Shown here: piece by piece, positions 49,947 to 58,340 of the stretch
Position numbering within the stretch: the stretch's first letter is position 1
How the letters are laid out: the number at the start of each line of letters is the position of its first letter
Assembly (NCBI GenBank): GCA_035486355.1
Contig: DATHNE010000071.1
Coordinates: 22,604-86,603 of the forward strand
Length of the DNA: 64,000 nt
Direction: 5' to 3'
From: Palsa-883 sp035486355
Lineage (GTDB): Bacteria; Pseudomonadota; Alphaproteobacteria; Acetobacterales; Acetobacteraceae
Translations under genes and position numbers: made by a program
Notes under the pieces: generated by a model
What the model saw: only the letters and a program-made list of their open reading frames with translations
Told to the model about the DNA's origin: nothing
Databases searched by the model: none

Positions 49947-51998
49947 TCAGAGATCCTTCACCAATCGCAGCGCATCATAGATCGCGGCGTGAATGTTGCG
50001 GCTGCTGACCGCATCGCCAATGCGGAACAGTTGGAACCGGCCGGAGCGATTGCGCACCAGCTCTTGCCGTTGTCCGGTCAGCAGCGCGGTATAGTCGATC
50101 TCGCCGAGATTGCGCGACGTGGGACGCAGTGCCTCATAGAGCTCCGTCGGCGGCAGCGTGCCGTGTTCGACGACCACCTGATCGACCATGCGCTCGTAGC
50201 GTTCTGGCCCATGATCGGAGCCGATCGTCGCCCGCAAGGCATTGCCCTCGCGCCGCACTGACAACAGACGCGCATTGATCGTGATGCGCACGCCGAGCTT
50301 ATGGAAGGCGGCGGCATAGAGTGTGTGATTCATGCCGCCCATCTCGGGTGCGAAATAGCGTTCCGGCGAGACAATCTCCACGGCGCGCCCAGACTCCGCC
50401 AGCAGCTCGGCGGTCTGCATGGCCTGATGGCCGCCGTTGTCGTCGAACACCAGCACGCGCGACGCCGGCGCGACGGCGCCGGAAAGTATGTCCCAGGTCG
50501 AGACGACGAGGTCATTGCCCTCAGTCAACACGGCGGTATTCGGCACGCCGCCGGTTGCCAGGATCACCAGGTCCGGCGATTGGGCCAACACGTCATCGGC
50601 ATCGGCATATGTGGAGAATCGTGGTGTCACCCCCATCGCCGTCAATCGCTCCATCCGCCAATCGACGATCCCGATCAGCTCCTTCCGCCGCGCCAACCGG
50701 CAGGCCAGCAAAATCTGCCCGCCGGGCTTATCCGCCGCCTCGAACAGCGCCACCGTATGGCCACGTGCCGCTGCGACGCGGGCGGCCTCCAGCCCCGCCG
50801 GTCCAGCGCCGACCACCACCACCTTGCGTGCCGGTGCCGCATCGCGCGCGATGACGTGGGGCATCGTCGCTTCACGTCCGGTGGCGGGGTTGTGCACGCA
50901 GACGGCGTCATTGCCTTCATAGATACGGTCGAGGCAGTAGGTCGCACCGACGCAGGGACGGATCTCCGTTTCACGCCCCTCGATGAGCAGCTTGACGATG
51001 TGCGGCTCGGCGATGTGGGCCCGGGTCATGCCGACCATGTCGAGCTTGCCCGACACGATGGCGTGCCGCGCGGTGGCGATATCTTGGATGCGCGCGGCGT
51101 GGAACACCGGGATGCGCGTGGCGGCGCGAACCTCGCCGGCAAAGTCCAGATGCGGCGCGGCACGCATGCCCATGATCGGAATCACACGGGTCAGGGCCGC
51201 GTCGGTGTCCATGTGGCCACGGATAACGTTGAGGAAATCCACTCGTCCGTCGGCCACCAGACGGCGCGCGATCTCCACACCCTCCTCGCGCGACAGGCCG
51301 ATCTGCCAGTCCTCGTCGGCGACCAGGCGCACGCCGACGATGAAGCGCGGGTCCGTGGCGGTACGGATCGCGGTCAGCACCTGGCGAATGAAGCGCAGCC
51401 GGTTGTCGAGACTGCCGTTGTACTCGTCGTCGCGTTGGTTGGTCGCGGGCGACCAGAACTGATCGGGCAGATGGCCGTAGGCGTCGAGCTCGATGCCATC
51501 CAGGCCGGCGGCCTCCATGCGTTGCGCCGCTGCGGCGTAGTCGGCGACGATGCGAGCGATGTCCCAATCTTCCAGTGCCTTCGGGAAGGCGCGGTGGGCA
51601 GCCTCGCGCACCGGCGAGGGCGCCAGCACAGGCAGCCAGTCGGCCTTGTTCCACACCGTGCGGCGGCCGAGATGGGTGATCTGGATCATCACCGCAGTAC
51701 CAAGGGCATGGCAGTCGTCCGCCAGGCGCCGCATCCAGGGAACGATCTCGTCCTTGTAGGCCAACAGGTTGCCGAAGACAGGCGGCGAGTCAGGCGACAC
51801 CACCGCGGATCCCGCCGTCATGGTCAGAGCGATGCCGCCCTTGGCCTTCTCCAGGTGATACAGGCGATAGCGGTCCTTCGGCATGCCATCCTCGCCGAAA
51901 TTCGGCTCGTGCGAGGTGCTCATCAGCCGGTTGCGCAGCGTCAGATGGCGCAGTTGGAAGGGCGTCAGCAGCGGGTCGGTGGAAGATGTCGCGCTCAT
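49947..51998 (-). CDS. OYE-type NADH:flavin oxidoreductase with NAD(P)-binding C-terminal half
   Basis: 683 aa. The first half is an FMN TIM barrel (NRLMSTSHEPNFGEDG, VMIQITHLGRRTVWNKADW, GLDGIELDAYGHLPDQFWSP). An iron-sulfur region follows, reading CVGATYCLDRIY then AVCVHNP, and the last half is an FAD/NAD(P) domain (KVVVVGAGPAGLEAARVAA, VLFDDNGG-like). This is the trimethylamine dehydrogenase/2,4-dienoyl-CoA reductase architecture. The usual CxxCxxC cluster motif has Ala at the second Cys. In similar proteins demethylation of N-methylproline or related betaines is proposed; substrate unproven. Divergent from the PhyH gene. Confidence 0.82.
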   Translation of the reverse strand: MSATSSTDPLLTPFQLRHLTLRNRLMSTSHEPNFGEDGMPKDRYRLYHLEKAKGGIALTMTAGSAVVSPDSPPVFGNLLAYKDEIVPWMRRLADDCHALGTAVMIQITHLGRRTVWNKADWLPVLAPSPVREAAHRAFPKALEDWDIARIVADYAAAAQRMEAAGLDGIELDAYGHLPDQFWSPATNQRDDEYNGSLDNRLRFIRQVLTAIRTATDPRFIVGVRLVADEDWQIGLSREEGVEIARRLVADGRVDFLNVIRGHMDTDAALTRVIPIMGMRAAPHLDFAGEVRAATRIPVFHAARIQDIATARHAIVSGKLDMVGMTRAHIAEPHIVKLLIEGRETEIRPCVGATYCLDRIYEGNDAVCVHNPATGREATMPHVIARDAAPARKVVVVGAGPAGLEAARVAAARGHTVALFEAADKPGGQILLACRLARRKELIGIVDWRMERLTAMGVTPRFSTYADADDVLAQSPDLVILATGGVPNTAVLTEGNDLVVSTWDILSGAVAPASRVLVFDDNGGHQAMQTAELLAESGRAVEIVSPERYFAPEMGGMNHTLYAAAFHKLGVRITINARLLSVRREGNALRATIGSDHGPERYERMVDQVVVEHGTLPPTELYEALRPTSRNLGEIDYTALLTGQRQELVRNRSGRFQLFRIGDAVSSRNIHAAIYDALRLVKDL

Positions 51999-52076
51999 CC
52001 GTGCTGGCCCTTCCGGTTCGGCATGGTCCATGATGACCCCACAGACGCATCCGGTTCCAGACGCCGGGAGGCCTTC

Positions 52077-52907
52077 ATGCTGAACACCGTCGAGATCGAC
52101 CGCTACGCCACCGACGGCTACCTGCCCGGCCGGCCGCTGCTGACGGGGGCCGAGACCGCCTATTACCGCGCCGGCTGCGAGCGGTGCTGCGGGCCGCTCG
52201 TCAAGGACGGCGGCCGCAAGCAATCCACCAACCGGGTGAAACCTTACCTGCTGTTCCCCTGGGCCGCCGAACTCGTGCGCCACACGCGCATCCTGGATTG
52301 CGTGCAGGATCTGATCGGCCCCGACATCATGGTGTTCCACACCACGGTCTGGCTGAAGGAACCGCACAGCGAGAGCTTCGTGCCCTGGCATCAGGACGCC
52401 ACCTATTTCGGACTGACGCCGTTCGAGCACGTCACTGCCTGGGTGGCGCTGACCGACTCCACACCGGAAAACGGCTGCGTGCAGATCATCCCCCGCTCCC
52501 ACGCCACCGGGCAGCGGCCGCATTTCGACCAGCCGGACCCGCGGGCGATGCTGTCGCGCGGCCAGACTCTGGCCGACTCGATCGAGGAGGATCGCGCGAT
52601 CGATCTGGTGCTGCGCGCAGGAGAGGTTTCATTCCACCACACGCTGTCGTTCCACCGCTCCGGCATCAACCACACTGACACACGGCGCATCGGCATCGGC
52701 GTCAGCTACATCCCCACGCATGTGCGGCATGTGGGCGCCACGCGGTTGTCGGCATCGCTGGTGCGCGGGATCGACCGCTACGGGCATTTCGATCATGAGC
52801 CTGCGCCACAGGCTGAGGATGCGGCCGCACGACTCGCTCATGCGGACTCGGTAGGGCGATTCTGGAAGGCGTCGGAGAGCATCCCGGCAATGGCGATGGC
52901 TCATTGA
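52077..52907 (+). CDS. Phytanoyl-CoA dioxygenase (PhyH) family oxygenase
   Basis: 276 aa double-stranded beta-helix Fe(II)/2-oxoglutarate oxygenase. The iron ligands are H105 and D107 in WHQDATYFG and H193 in FHRSGINHT, with the Arg that binds 2-oxoglutarate in DTRRIGIG after it. Bacterial PhyH members hydroxylate varied small molecules such as ectoine, quaternary amines or amino acids. Its neighbour is an OYE-type oxidoreductase and an NtaA-type monooxygenase, so it may take part in degradation of an N-containing substrate. A GGGAGG ribosome-binding site lies directly before the ATG. Confidence 0.88.
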   Translation: MLNTVEIDRYATDGYLPGRPLLTGAETAYYRAGCERCCGPLVKDGGRKQSTNRVKPYLLFPWAAELVRHTRILDCVQDLIGPDIMVFHTTVWLKEPHSESFVPWHQDATYFGLTPFEHVTAWVALTDSTPENGCVQIIPRSHATGQRPHFDQPDPRAMLSRGQTLADSIEEDRAIDLVLRAGEVSFHHTLSFHRSGINHTDTRRIGIGVSYIPTHVRHVGATRLSASLVRGIDRYGHFDHEPAPQAEDAAARLAHADSVGRFWKASESIPAMAMAH

Positions 52908-53051
52908 GTGAGCACGTTGCCCAGCAATGTGGCGCGGATCGCAGGAGCTGGCCCGGAATCAGGTCGTGATGGCGGTACACCGATTGCATCCGCAACCACC
53001 AAGGAGCCGACAAGCGCCTCCAACACCATCTAACTGACAGGAGCAGGGGCC

Positions 53052-54368
53052 ATGGCCGCGAAACCGTTCCACCTGGGCTGGTTCCTTCAGGGCTCCAGCG
53101 TGCAGGCTTGGGGCGAGCCCTGGACCGGGCATATCGGCCAGAGCTGGATGGTGCCGGCGCTGTTCCTGGACATGGCGCGCTGCCTGGAACGCGCCTGCTT
53201 CGATTACATCCTGATCGAGGACTCCTCCTACGTCGGGGAAAGCTTCGGCGGGTCGACCGAGATCTACCTGAAGAACGCCATCGCGGTGCCGCGGCAGGAC
53301 CCATCAGTGGTCGCGTCGCTGATGACCACCGTCACATCGCGCATCGGCATCGTGCCCACCTTCGGCACCTATGCCTACCATCCCTACCTATTGGCCCGTC
53401 TGGTCGCGTCGCTCGACCAGGTATCCCAAGGTCGTATCGGCTGGAACGCAGTCACTGGCAGCTCCGATTTCGCGGCGATGAATTTCGGCCTGCCCGGCAT
53501 GCCGGAACACGATCTGCGTTACGACATGGCCGACGAATACATGCGGGCGGTGAAGGGCCTGTGGGCGTCATGGGAGCCGGGTGCCATCATCGCCGACCGT
53601 CACAACAGCGTGCTGGTCGACCCCACCAAGGTGCACGCGGTCAATCATGAAGGCCGCTTCTTCAAGACCCGCGGCCCACTAAACTCCGGCCCGGCGCCGC
53701 AGGGTCAGCCGGTGATCGCGCAGGCCGGCGGCTCGCCGCGCGGGCGCCAGTTTGCAGCCCAACATGCCGACACCATCGTCGCCCATACCAAGGGGACTGC
53801 CGCGATGCAGGCGTATCGTGACGACGTGCGCAAACGCATGATCGCGTGCGGGCGCGATCCCGACTCGTGCAAGGTGTTGTTCCTGGTCGCGCCGATCATC
53901 GGCGAAACCGACGAGGAGGCGCAGCAGCGGAAGCGGGCCCGTGCCGCGCGCGCCGAGGCAACGCTGGCGCAACGCCTCGCACATTTCGGTAAGGTGACAA
54001 ATATCGACTTCGGCAAGTTCGACCTGGACAAGCCGTTGCCGGCCGACGTCACCACCAACGGCCATCAGCAGAACCTGGATGAGTTTCGCGCCAGGGCTGC
54101 CGGCCGCTCCATCCGCGCGACGATGACCGATGACAGTGTCACCAGCCTTTCGGTCGAGCTGGTCGGCACGCCGGACTCCATCGCCGCCCGCATGGGAGAA
54201 GTGATGGAGGAAACTGGCGGCGACGGGTTTCTGTTCTCAATGCCGAACGTGCATCGCCGTACGCTGGCCGAGATCGAGGATGGGTTGATCCCGGCCCTGC
54301 AGGATCGCGGCTTGGTACGCGCCGCGTACAGCCACACGCAGTTCCGCGACAATCTGTTGGAATTCTGA
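53052..54368 (+). CDS. NtaA/SnaA/DszA-type flavin-dependent monooxygenase (LLM 5)
   Basis: 438 aa. It opens KPFHLGWFLQGSSVQAWGEP and contains IAVPRQDPSVVASLMTTVTS, GRIGWNAVTGSSDFAAMNFG and PVIAQAGGSPRGRQFAAQHA, the motif set of two-component monooxygenases that use FMNH2 from a separate reductase (nitrilotriacetate, EDTA, dibenzothiophene sulfone or pristinamycin enzymes). It lies 12 bp before a binding protein and ABC transporter of polyamine type, so it probably attacks an imported amine. No flavin reductase gene is adjacent. An ACAGGAGCAGGG ribosome-binding site precedes the ATG. Confidence 0.88.
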   Translation: MAAKPFHLGWFLQGSSVQAWGEPWTGHIGQSWMVPALFLDMARCLERACFDYILIEDSSYVGESFGGSTEIYLKNAIAVPRQDPSVVASLMTTVTSRIGIVPTFGTYAYHPYLLARLVASLDQVSQGRIGWNAVTGSSDFAAMNFGLPGMPEHDLRYDMADEYMRAVKGLWASWEPGAIIADRHNSVLVDPTKVHAVNHEGRFFKTRGPLNSGPAPQGQPVIAQAGGSPRGRQFAAQHADTIVAHTKGTAAMQAYRDDVRKRMIACGRDPDSCKVLFLVAPIIGETDEEAQQRKRARAARAEATLAQRLAHFGKVTNIDFGKFDLDKPLPADVTTNGHQQNLDEFRARAAGRSIRATMTDDSVTSLSVELVGTPDSIAARMGEVMEETGGDGFLFSMPNVHRRTLAEIEDGLIPALQDRGLVRAAYSHTQFRDNLLEF

Positions 54369-54379
54369 GGAGGATTGCC

Positions 54380-55489
54380 ATGCCCCCGATGCTGACCGAG
54401 CTCGACCGTCGTGCGTTCCTGGCCCTTGGGGCCGCAGCCGGCTTCGCCGGAATGCGTGGCGCACGCGCCGAAGAGGCGGTGAAACTGGCTGAGTACACCG
54501 CGATTCCCGAGCAGCTGAAGGGCAGCGGGGAGCTGCGCATCGCAGGCTATGGCGGCAGCGCGCAGGATGCGCAGCGTAAGGCGTATTACGAGCCGTTCGG
54601 TCGGCTGGCCGGCGTGAAGATGATGGATTTCGACGGCGCCAACATCAACAAGGTGAAGGCGATGGTCGAGACCAAGAACGTCGAGTGGGACGTGGTCCAG
54701 CTCAGCCGCGGCACCGTGCGCAGCCTGATGAAGCACGGCGATTATTTCGAGATGATCGACTACGACCTTGTGGATACGGCACATATCGATCCAATATACC
54801 GATACGACTACGCGCTGGACATGCTGGTGTGGGCCGAGGTGATGGCCTACCGCACCGATGCGTTCAAGGGTGCGGTGCCGGTGGGCTGGGCGGATTTCTG
54901 GGACACCAAGAAGTTCCCGGGCGACCGTGCGCTGGGCGGTGCGGGGCCGAGCACACCGGAGCTGGAATTCGCGCTGATGGCGGTGGGCGTGGCGGCGGAC
55001 AAAGTGTATCCGATCGACATCGACGCAGCGTTCGCCAGTTACGACAAGGTCAAGGGCAGCGTGGTGAAGTGGTGGGAGACCGGCGCGGTGCCGACGCAGA
55101 TGTTGACGGATAAGGAGGTCGTCGCCACCTCGGTGTGGAATGGCCGCATGGCGGCGATCCAGGCAGCGGGCGTGCCAGCAGCGATCAGTTGGCCGCAGGG
55201 CATGCTGAAGCGCGATTGCTGGGCGGTGCCGAAGGGATCACCCAACAAAGCGAACGCGATGAAGTTCCTCGGGTTCGGCACGATGGCGATCTCGCAGGCG
55301 CGGCTATCCTCGTTGATCCCGTACGGCTCGGTGAACAGTGAGTCCGATCAGTATATCGCGCCGAAGCAGTTGGAGGTGCTGCCGAGCTCCGCCGCCATCA
55401 GGCCGAAGCTGGTGCCGTATGATTACGCCTGGTGGGCAGACAACCGCGATGCAGTGATCGGCAAGTGGAACAAGTGGGTGTTGAGCTAG
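54380..55489 (+). CDS. Polyamine-type ABC transporter substrate-binding protein
   Basis: 369 aa. The N-terminus carries a twin-arginine-like signal (DRRAFLALGAAAGFAG, residues 9-24), then a PotD/PotF-like mature protein: GELRIAGYGGSAQDAQRKAY, MVETKNVEWDVVQLSR, VWAEVMAYRTDAFKG and ISWPQGMLKRDCWAVPKG. Binding proteins of this class take polyamines, amines, iron complexes or phosphonates. It is 4 bp ahead of the ATP-binding subunit gene and 11 bp after the NtaA-type monooxygenase, so it probably delivers that enzyme's substrate. Confidence 0.88.
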   Translation: MPPMLTELDRRAFLALGAAAGFAGMRGARAEEAVKLAEYTAIPEQLKGSGELRIAGYGGSAQDAQRKAYYEPFGRLAGVKMMDFDGANINKVKAMVETKNVEWDVVQLSRGTVRSLMKHGDYFEMIDYDLVDTAHIDPIYRYDYALDMLVWAEVMAYRTDAFKGAVPVGWADFWDTKKFPGDRALGGAGPSTPELEFALMAVGVAADKVYPIDIDAAFASYDKVKGSVVKWWETGAVPTQMLTDKEVVATSVWNGRMAAIQAAGVPAAISWPQGMLKRDCWAVPKGSPNKANAMKFLGFGTMAISQARLSSLIPYGSVNSESDQYIAPKQLEVLPSSAAIRPKLVPYDYAWWADNRDAVIGKWNKWVLS

Positions 55490-55492
55490 GCG

Positions 55493-56599
55493 ATGGACGG
55501 CACCGGCGTGATGACCGCGGGTCAGGGCGCCGCGGTCTTCTTGTCCGGCCTGGAGAAGCGCTTCGACGGCGTGGGTGCCGTACGCGGCGTGTCGTTGGAT
55601 GTTCGTTCCGGTGAGTTTCTGACTTTGTTAGGACCGAGCGGGTCGGGCAAGACCACCACGCTGATGATGATTGCCGGGTTCGAGATGCCGAGTGCCGGCG
55701 ACATCGCGATCGACGGCAAGTCGGTCGTGGGATTACCACCGTACAAGCGCAACATCGGCATGGTGTTCCAGAACTATGCGCTGTTTCCGCACCTGACCGT
55801 GGCGGAGAACATTGCGTTTCCGCTGAAGCAGCGCGGCGTCGATCGCACGACGCGGGCGCGGCTGGTGGAGGAGAGCCTGGAGCTGGTGCGGCTGCCGGGG
55901 TACCAGACGAGGTATCCTCGGCAATTGTCAGGTGGCCAGCAGCAGCGTGTGGCACTGGCACGGGCGATCGTGTTCCGACCTCGATTGTTGTTGATGGATG
56001 AACCGCTGGGCGCGCTTGACAAGCAGTTGCGCGAAAGCCTGCAACTGGAAATGCGGCGGCTGCACGCGGATCTGGGGATCACGTTCATTTACGTGACGCA
56101 TGATCAGGAAGAGGCGCTGACCATGTCTGATCGTGTGGCTGTGATGAATGAAGGGCTGATCGCGCAGGTGGGATCACCTGAAGAGATCTACGACCGGCCA
56201 TGCGACCGGTTCGTTGCTTCATTCATTGGGGAATCGAATTTTCTATCCGGGACGGTGCGCAGCGTTGAGAATGGGATCGTGGTGGCTGAGTGTGCCGGCG
56301 GGATCGTGCGTGGAGCGATGGCGGGATCGGCACGGGTCGGCGCCGAAATCACGCTGACGGCACGGCCGGAGCGAATCCGGTTTGCCGACGCGGCCGTCGC
56401 GGATGGTGCTCGCTCGAACCGACTGCGGACGACAGTGGTGGAGGCGGTGTTTGCCGGCGAACGTTGTCGTTACCAATGCCAGAGTGCGGGCGGCGTCACG
56501 ATCGTGCTGAAGGAACCGTCCGGCGCCGGCGTGCGGCGGCGGGTCGTCGGCGAGACGGCGGACATCGTCTGGGCCGTTGACGACACGGTGGCGGTGTGA
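55493..56599 (+). CDS. Polyamine-type ABC transporter ATP-binding protein (PotA-like)
   Basis: 368 aa. Walker A is GPSGSGKTT, the Q loop is MVFQNYALFPHLTV, the signature is LSGGQQQRVALARAI, and Walker B is LLLMDEPLGALD. The C-terminal TOBE/OB domain (about 285-365) has FIGESNFLSGTV and ITLTARPERIRFAD. PotA-type subunits have this layout. Tightly linked to the binding protein and permease genes. Confidence 0.9.
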   Translation: MDGTGVMTAGQGAAVFLSGLEKRFDGVGAVRGVSLDVRSGEFLTLLGPSGSGKTTTLMMIAGFEMPSAGDIAIDGKSVVGLPPYKRNIGMVFQNYALFPHLTVAENIAFPLKQRGVDRTTRARLVEESLELVRLPGYQTRYPRQLSGGQQQRVALARAIVFRPRLLLMDEPLGALDKQLRESLQLEMRRLHADLGITFIYVTHDQEEALTMSDRVAVMNEGLIAQVGSPEEIYDRPCDRFVASFIGESNFLSGTVRSVENGIVVAECAGGIVRGAMAGSARVGAEITLTARPERIRFADAAVADGARSNRLRTTVVEAVFAGERCRYQCQSAGGVTIVLKEPSGAGVRRRVVGETADIVWAVDDTVAV

Positions 56600-56609
56600 G
56601 GCAACCCAC

Positions 56610-57491
56610 TTGAGCGTCGTCCTATCGATTGCGATACCCACTGCGTCACGCGTAAGGCGCCACTGGAACCCATCCCCGCTGCTGCTGACGCTGCCGCTAG
56701 TCCTGTACATGCTGGTGTTCTACGCATTGCCCGTCGCGGCGATGCTGATGCGTAGCGTATCCGACCCGAATTGGACGCTGGAGAACTATCGCCAGCTCGC
56801 GCACGACACTGTCTTCTTCCACGTCTTCTGGACCACGCTGCGCACCGCGCTGGTCGTCACCATTGGCGCCCTGCTGCTGGGGTATCCCGTCGCGTTGGCG
56901 CTGGCTCGCTTACCGCGCGGGCCCGCAGCAGTGGTGCTGGTGCTTGTTCTGTTGCCGTTCTGGACCAGCGTGCTGGTGCGTAGCTACGCCTGGATGGTGC
57001 TGCTAGGTCGCCATGGGTTAGTAAACGAGGCGCTGACCGCCGCCGGCCTGATCGATTCACCGCTGAAGCTGCTGAACACCCCCATAGCGGTCTATATCGC
57101 GATGATCCACATCCTGTTGCCCTACATGATCCTGCCGATCGCCAGCGTGCTGCGGCAGATCGACCCCGCACTGCCGCGCGCCGCGGCCGGGCTGGGATCG
57201 ACGCCGTTCAGCACCTTCCGCCAGGTGGTCCTGCCGCTGTCGATGCCAGGCGTCGCTGCTGGTGTGCTGCTGGTGTTCGTGCTGTCGCTCGGTTTCTACA
57301 TCACACCTATGTTGGTCGGCGGGCCACACGACATGCTGCTGTCGATGCTGATCTCGCAGCAGGTAGAGCTGATCGACTGGCCATACGCATCGTGCCTGTC
57401 GGCGACGCTGTTGGCCGCGACACTGGTGATGTTGGCAGTGTTCCAGCGCCTGCCGGGCGTGCGCAACGTGCTGCGGGTGGCCGGACGATGA
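56610..57491 (+). CDS. Polyamine-type ABC transporter permease (PotB-like)
   Basis: 293 aa, six membrane helices. LTLPLVLYMLVFYALPVAAM is helix 1, VALALARLPRGPAAVVLVLV and ILLPYMILPIASVLRQID mark the core, and AAAGLGSTPFSTFRQVVLPL is the EAA coupling loop. The start is a TTG at 56610, 11 codons after an open-frame TTG at 56577, chosen because GTGAGG lies nine bases upstream. It ends with an ATGA overlap with the next permease. Confidence 0.88.
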   Translation: MSVVLSIAIPTASRVRRHWNPSPLLLTLPLVLYMLVFYALPVAAMLMRSVSDPNWTLENYRQLAHDTVFFHVFWTTLRTALVVTIGALLLGYPVALALARLPRGPAAVVLVLVLLPFWTSVLVRSYAWMVLLGRHGLVNEALTAAGLIDSPLKLLNTPIAVYIAMIHILLPYMILPIASVLRQIDPALPRAAAGLGSTPFSTFRQVVLPLSMPGVAAGVLLVFVLSLGFYITPMLVGGPHDMLLSMLISQQVELIDWPYASCLSATLLAATLVMLAVFQRLPGVRNVLRVAGR

Positions 57492-58276
57492 TCGTGCGCC
57501 TCTCCCTGGGGACCGTGGTTGCACTGGTGCTGCTGTTCATGGCGCTGCCGATCCTGGTGATCGTGGTTCTGTCGTTCTCCTCGGCGACCTATCTGACGTT
57601 CCCACCGCCAGCGTTCGGCCTGCGGTGGTATCGCGAATACTTCGCCAGCCACGAATGGTTGGCGGCAACCGGACTTAGTCTTTCGGTTGCCGCCTGTGTG
57701 GTGGTGCTGGCAACTGTCTTGGGAACCCTCGCGGCGCTGGGTCTCGCGCGGTTGAAGCCCGCGCTGCGCACCGCCGCGGCGGCACTGATCCTGTCACCCA
57801 TGATCGTGCCGGTGATCGTGGTGGCCATCGGCATCTACTACGCTTATTCCCGCTACGGATTGGTCGGCAGCCCTGTGGGCCTGGTACTGGCGCAGACCTG
57901 CCTGGCGGTGCCCTTCGTTGTCACCAGCGTCACCGCGAGCCTGGCCGGGTTCGATCGGCGGCTGGAACAGGCATCGCTGTCGTTGGGCGCGACGCCATGG
58001 GGCACGTTCCGCCAGGTGACCTTGCCGCTGATCCGCCCGGGCGTGCTGGTGGGGGCGCTGTTCGCCTTCATCACCTCTTTCGACGAGCTGATCGCGGCGC
58101 TGTTCCTGTCTGGCTCCGGCGCGGTAACCCTGCCAAGGCGCATGTGGGATGATCTTCGTTTCGAAATTGATCCGACAATCGCGGCGGTGTCCACATTGAC
58201 CGTTGTGCTGACCGCATCCCTGCTGGCTGCGGCGCACCTGCTGCGCCAGCGCGGGGGGCGGTTGCGCACGCATTAG
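57488..58276 (+). CDS. Polyamine-type ABC transporter permease (PotC-like)
   Basis: 262 aa, six membrane helices. VVALVLLFMALPILVIVVLS is helix 1, and PPPAFGLRWYREYFASHEWL is the PotC-type loop after it. The EAA loop reads QASLSLGATPWGTFRQVTLP. It completes the transporter of SBP, ATPase and two permeases. Start overlaps the previous stop by 4 bp. Confidence 0.9.
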   Translation: MIVRLSLGTVVALVLLFMALPILVIVVLSFSSATYLTFPPPAFGLRWYREYFASHEWLAATGLSLSVAACVVVLATVLGTLAALGLARLKPALRTAAAALILSPMIVPVIVVAIGIYYAYSRYGLVGSPVGLVLAQTCLAVPFVVTSVTASLAGFDRRLEQASLSLGATPWGTFRQVTLPLIRPGVLVGALFAFITSFDELIAALFLSGSGAVTLPRRMWDDLRFEIDPTIAAVSTLTVVLTASLLAAAHLLRQRGGRLRTH

Positions 58277-58340
58277 GGGTGGCTGCTGGCCGGCCGGGCA
58301 GGACGCGCTATACTCCATCCGACCCATGGGGGAGTGACCG

